A DNA stretch of 64,000 bases from Lacrimispora amygdalina (GTDB taxonomy: Bacteria; Bacillota; Clostridia; Lachnospirales; Lachnospiraceae): the NCBI RefSeq assembly GCF_003432035.1, contig NZ_QOHO01000067.1, forward strand, positions 1-64,000, given 5' to 3'. The translations under genes and the position numbers were made by a program. Within the stretch, counting starts at the first letter, position 1, and each line of letters opens with the position of its first letter. The notes under the pieces are model-generated. The model saw nothing but the letters and a program-made list of their open reading frames with translations, was not told where the DNA came from and searched no databases. Positions 63,393 to 64,000 of the stretch are shown one piece after another.

Positions 63393-64000
63393 ATGGATAT
63401 GGATTTGCTGATGACATATCTTGTGAGCAGTTTAAAGAGATTAAATACTGATGTAGAGAAACTTCGCTCTAATCAATACAACAGCGATGATATACTGGAT
63501 CACTTAAGCAGTGAATTAATTATGCTGCAGAATCATGTCTATTATTTCGGACAGATGCAGGAGAAAGGTTTATTTGCCAGTCAGATGAACGGTCGGGCAG
63601 GTGGACTGACAGGAGGCCAAATGGGCCCAACAGGTGAAGGTCCAACGGGAGGCCCAACAAGTGCAGGTCCAACGGGAGGCCCAACCGGTGCGGGTCCAAC
63701 GGGAGGCCCGACAGGTGCAGGTCCAACAGGAGGCCCGACAGGTACAGGTCCAACAGGAGGCCCAACCGGCGGTGAAACAGGAGGAGCAACAGGCGCAGAG
63801 CAGCCTGGAGAAAGCCCGGAGCCAGAGCCCCTGACCTATTTTACACTGGAGCAGCTGTCACAATATGATGGAAGAAACGGTGCTCCGGCTTATGTTGCAG
63901 TCAATGGAGTTGTCTATAATGTAACCGATAACCGGTTATGGTCAGGAGGAAATCATTTCTGGGGACTGTCTGCAGGAAGGGATTTAAGCATAGAATTTGC
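63393..64000 (+). CDS. Gly-Pro-Thr repeat protein with cytochrome b5-like domain (cut by window end)
   Basis: 202 codons are visible, running off the window. Residues 1-65 are a helical, heptad-like region (MTYLVSSLKRLNTDVEKLRS, SSELIMLQNHVYYFGQM). Residues about 70-130 are collagen-like low complexity, with five 9-residue GPTGGPTGA-type units, then an acidic Pro/Glu linker. From about 150 comes a cytochrome b5-like heme/steroid-binding domain: TLEQLSQYDGRNGAPAYVAV, NGVVYNVTDN and WSGGNHFWGLSAGRDLS. No signal peptide. Similar coat- or surface-type repeats occur in spore-formers, but this combination's role is unknown. ATG 63393 has AAGGAGG 7 nt upstream. Confidence 0.85.
   Translation, partial: MDMDLLMTYLVSSLKRLNTDVEKLRSNQYNSDDILDHLSSELIMLQNHVYYFGQMQEKGLFASQMNGRAGGLTGGQMGPTGEGPTGGPTSAGPTGGPTGAGPTGGPTGAGPTGGPTGTGPTGGPTGGETGGATGAEQPGESPEPEPLTYFTLEQLSQYDGRNGAPAYVAVNGVVYNVTDNRLWSGGNHFWGLSAGRDLSIEF
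63639..63773 (+). repeat. Five 27-bp tandem repeats encoding GPTGGPTGA
   Basis: Units start at 63639, 63666, 63693, 63720 and 63747. Third-base differences (CCAACG/CCAACA, CCCACC/CCCGACA) with constant amino acids indicate selection on the protein and likely copy-number variation among strains. Confidence 0.9.

Noticed and set aside
63639-63773. CRISPR-like regular repeats
   Set aside because: The 27-bp units are contiguous, with no spacers, and encode protein repeats.
63520-63834. Leu/Gly-rich minus-strand frame and a Gln/Arg-rich plus-strand frame
   Set aside because: Both are out-of-frame readings of the Gly-Pro-Thr repeat; the frame from 63393 has the ribosome site and a recognisable domain.

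Overview
The window reads as chromosome of a spore-forming, anaerobic Lachnospiraceae-type Clostridium (Lacrimispora/Enterocloster-like). The basis is the low-to-middle GC, strong AGGAGG ribosome sites, sporulation genes (sigK half, SpoIID and SleB-like proteins), the dgt-dnaG-rpoD-trmK-nif3-nucleoside kinase-rnpB order, a T-box on pheST, and a purine pathway that uses a PurO-type IMP cyclohydrolase beside a stand-alone AICAR transformylase. The species call is inference from family knowledge; no search was run.

Layout. 1-6.3 kb: an Agr-like peptide signalling locus (GHKL sensor kinase, a 53-residue AgrD-like precursor, AgrB protease), then helD and an AraC-GNAT fusion on the minus strand, then a three-gene operon of unknown function. 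The agrDB promoter and the promoter of the unknown operon carry the same pair of direct repeats at 22-bp spacing, so the same LytTR-type regulator probably drives both. 6.3-16.8 kb: an XRE regulator, a chemoreceptor, T-box-controlled pheST, a full-length enolase paralogue that has lost most catalytic residues, secG and rnr. 16.8-19.3 kb: AT-rich foreign-looking DNA between rnr and smpB. It carries a TolB-like lipoprotein, a decayed second copy of the rnr 3' end and an Ig-like secreted protein. 19.3-25.5 kb: smpB, a cytoplasmic ParB-like/BMP fusion, a phosphoesterase, a NiCo (czcD) riboswitch with its cation exporter, and ilvN-ilvC.

25.5-40 kb: LysR, YbaK, a SleB-type hydrolase, YhcH, an intracellular pectinesterase, ATP-type PEP carboxykinase, HAD and GNAT enzymes, an HPr-like protein without the active histidine, 6S RNA, an AI-2E family permease, a SpoIID-domain protein, a subtilase and an AraC regulator. 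40-48 kb: the replication/transcription macro-operon dgt-dnaG-rpoD-trmK-nif3-kinase and RNase P RNA. 48-53 kb: a chemoreceptor, SLC13-type permease and DUF6282 amidohydrolase on the minus strand, divergent from a LysR gene; this looks like a complete sense-transport-degrade module. 53-61 kb: pyrBI, a MacB-like ABC operon with a surface CARDB-like protein, and a ZTP riboswitch controlling the last two steps of IMP synthesis. 61-64 kb: the N-terminal half of sigK, cut at the codons where skin elements interrupt sigK in other spore formers, followed by a GH27 alpha-galactosidase, a hydrogenase-maturation-type protease with an apparent 5' frameshift, and a Gly-Pro-Thr repeat protein with a cytochrome b5-like domain that runs off the window.
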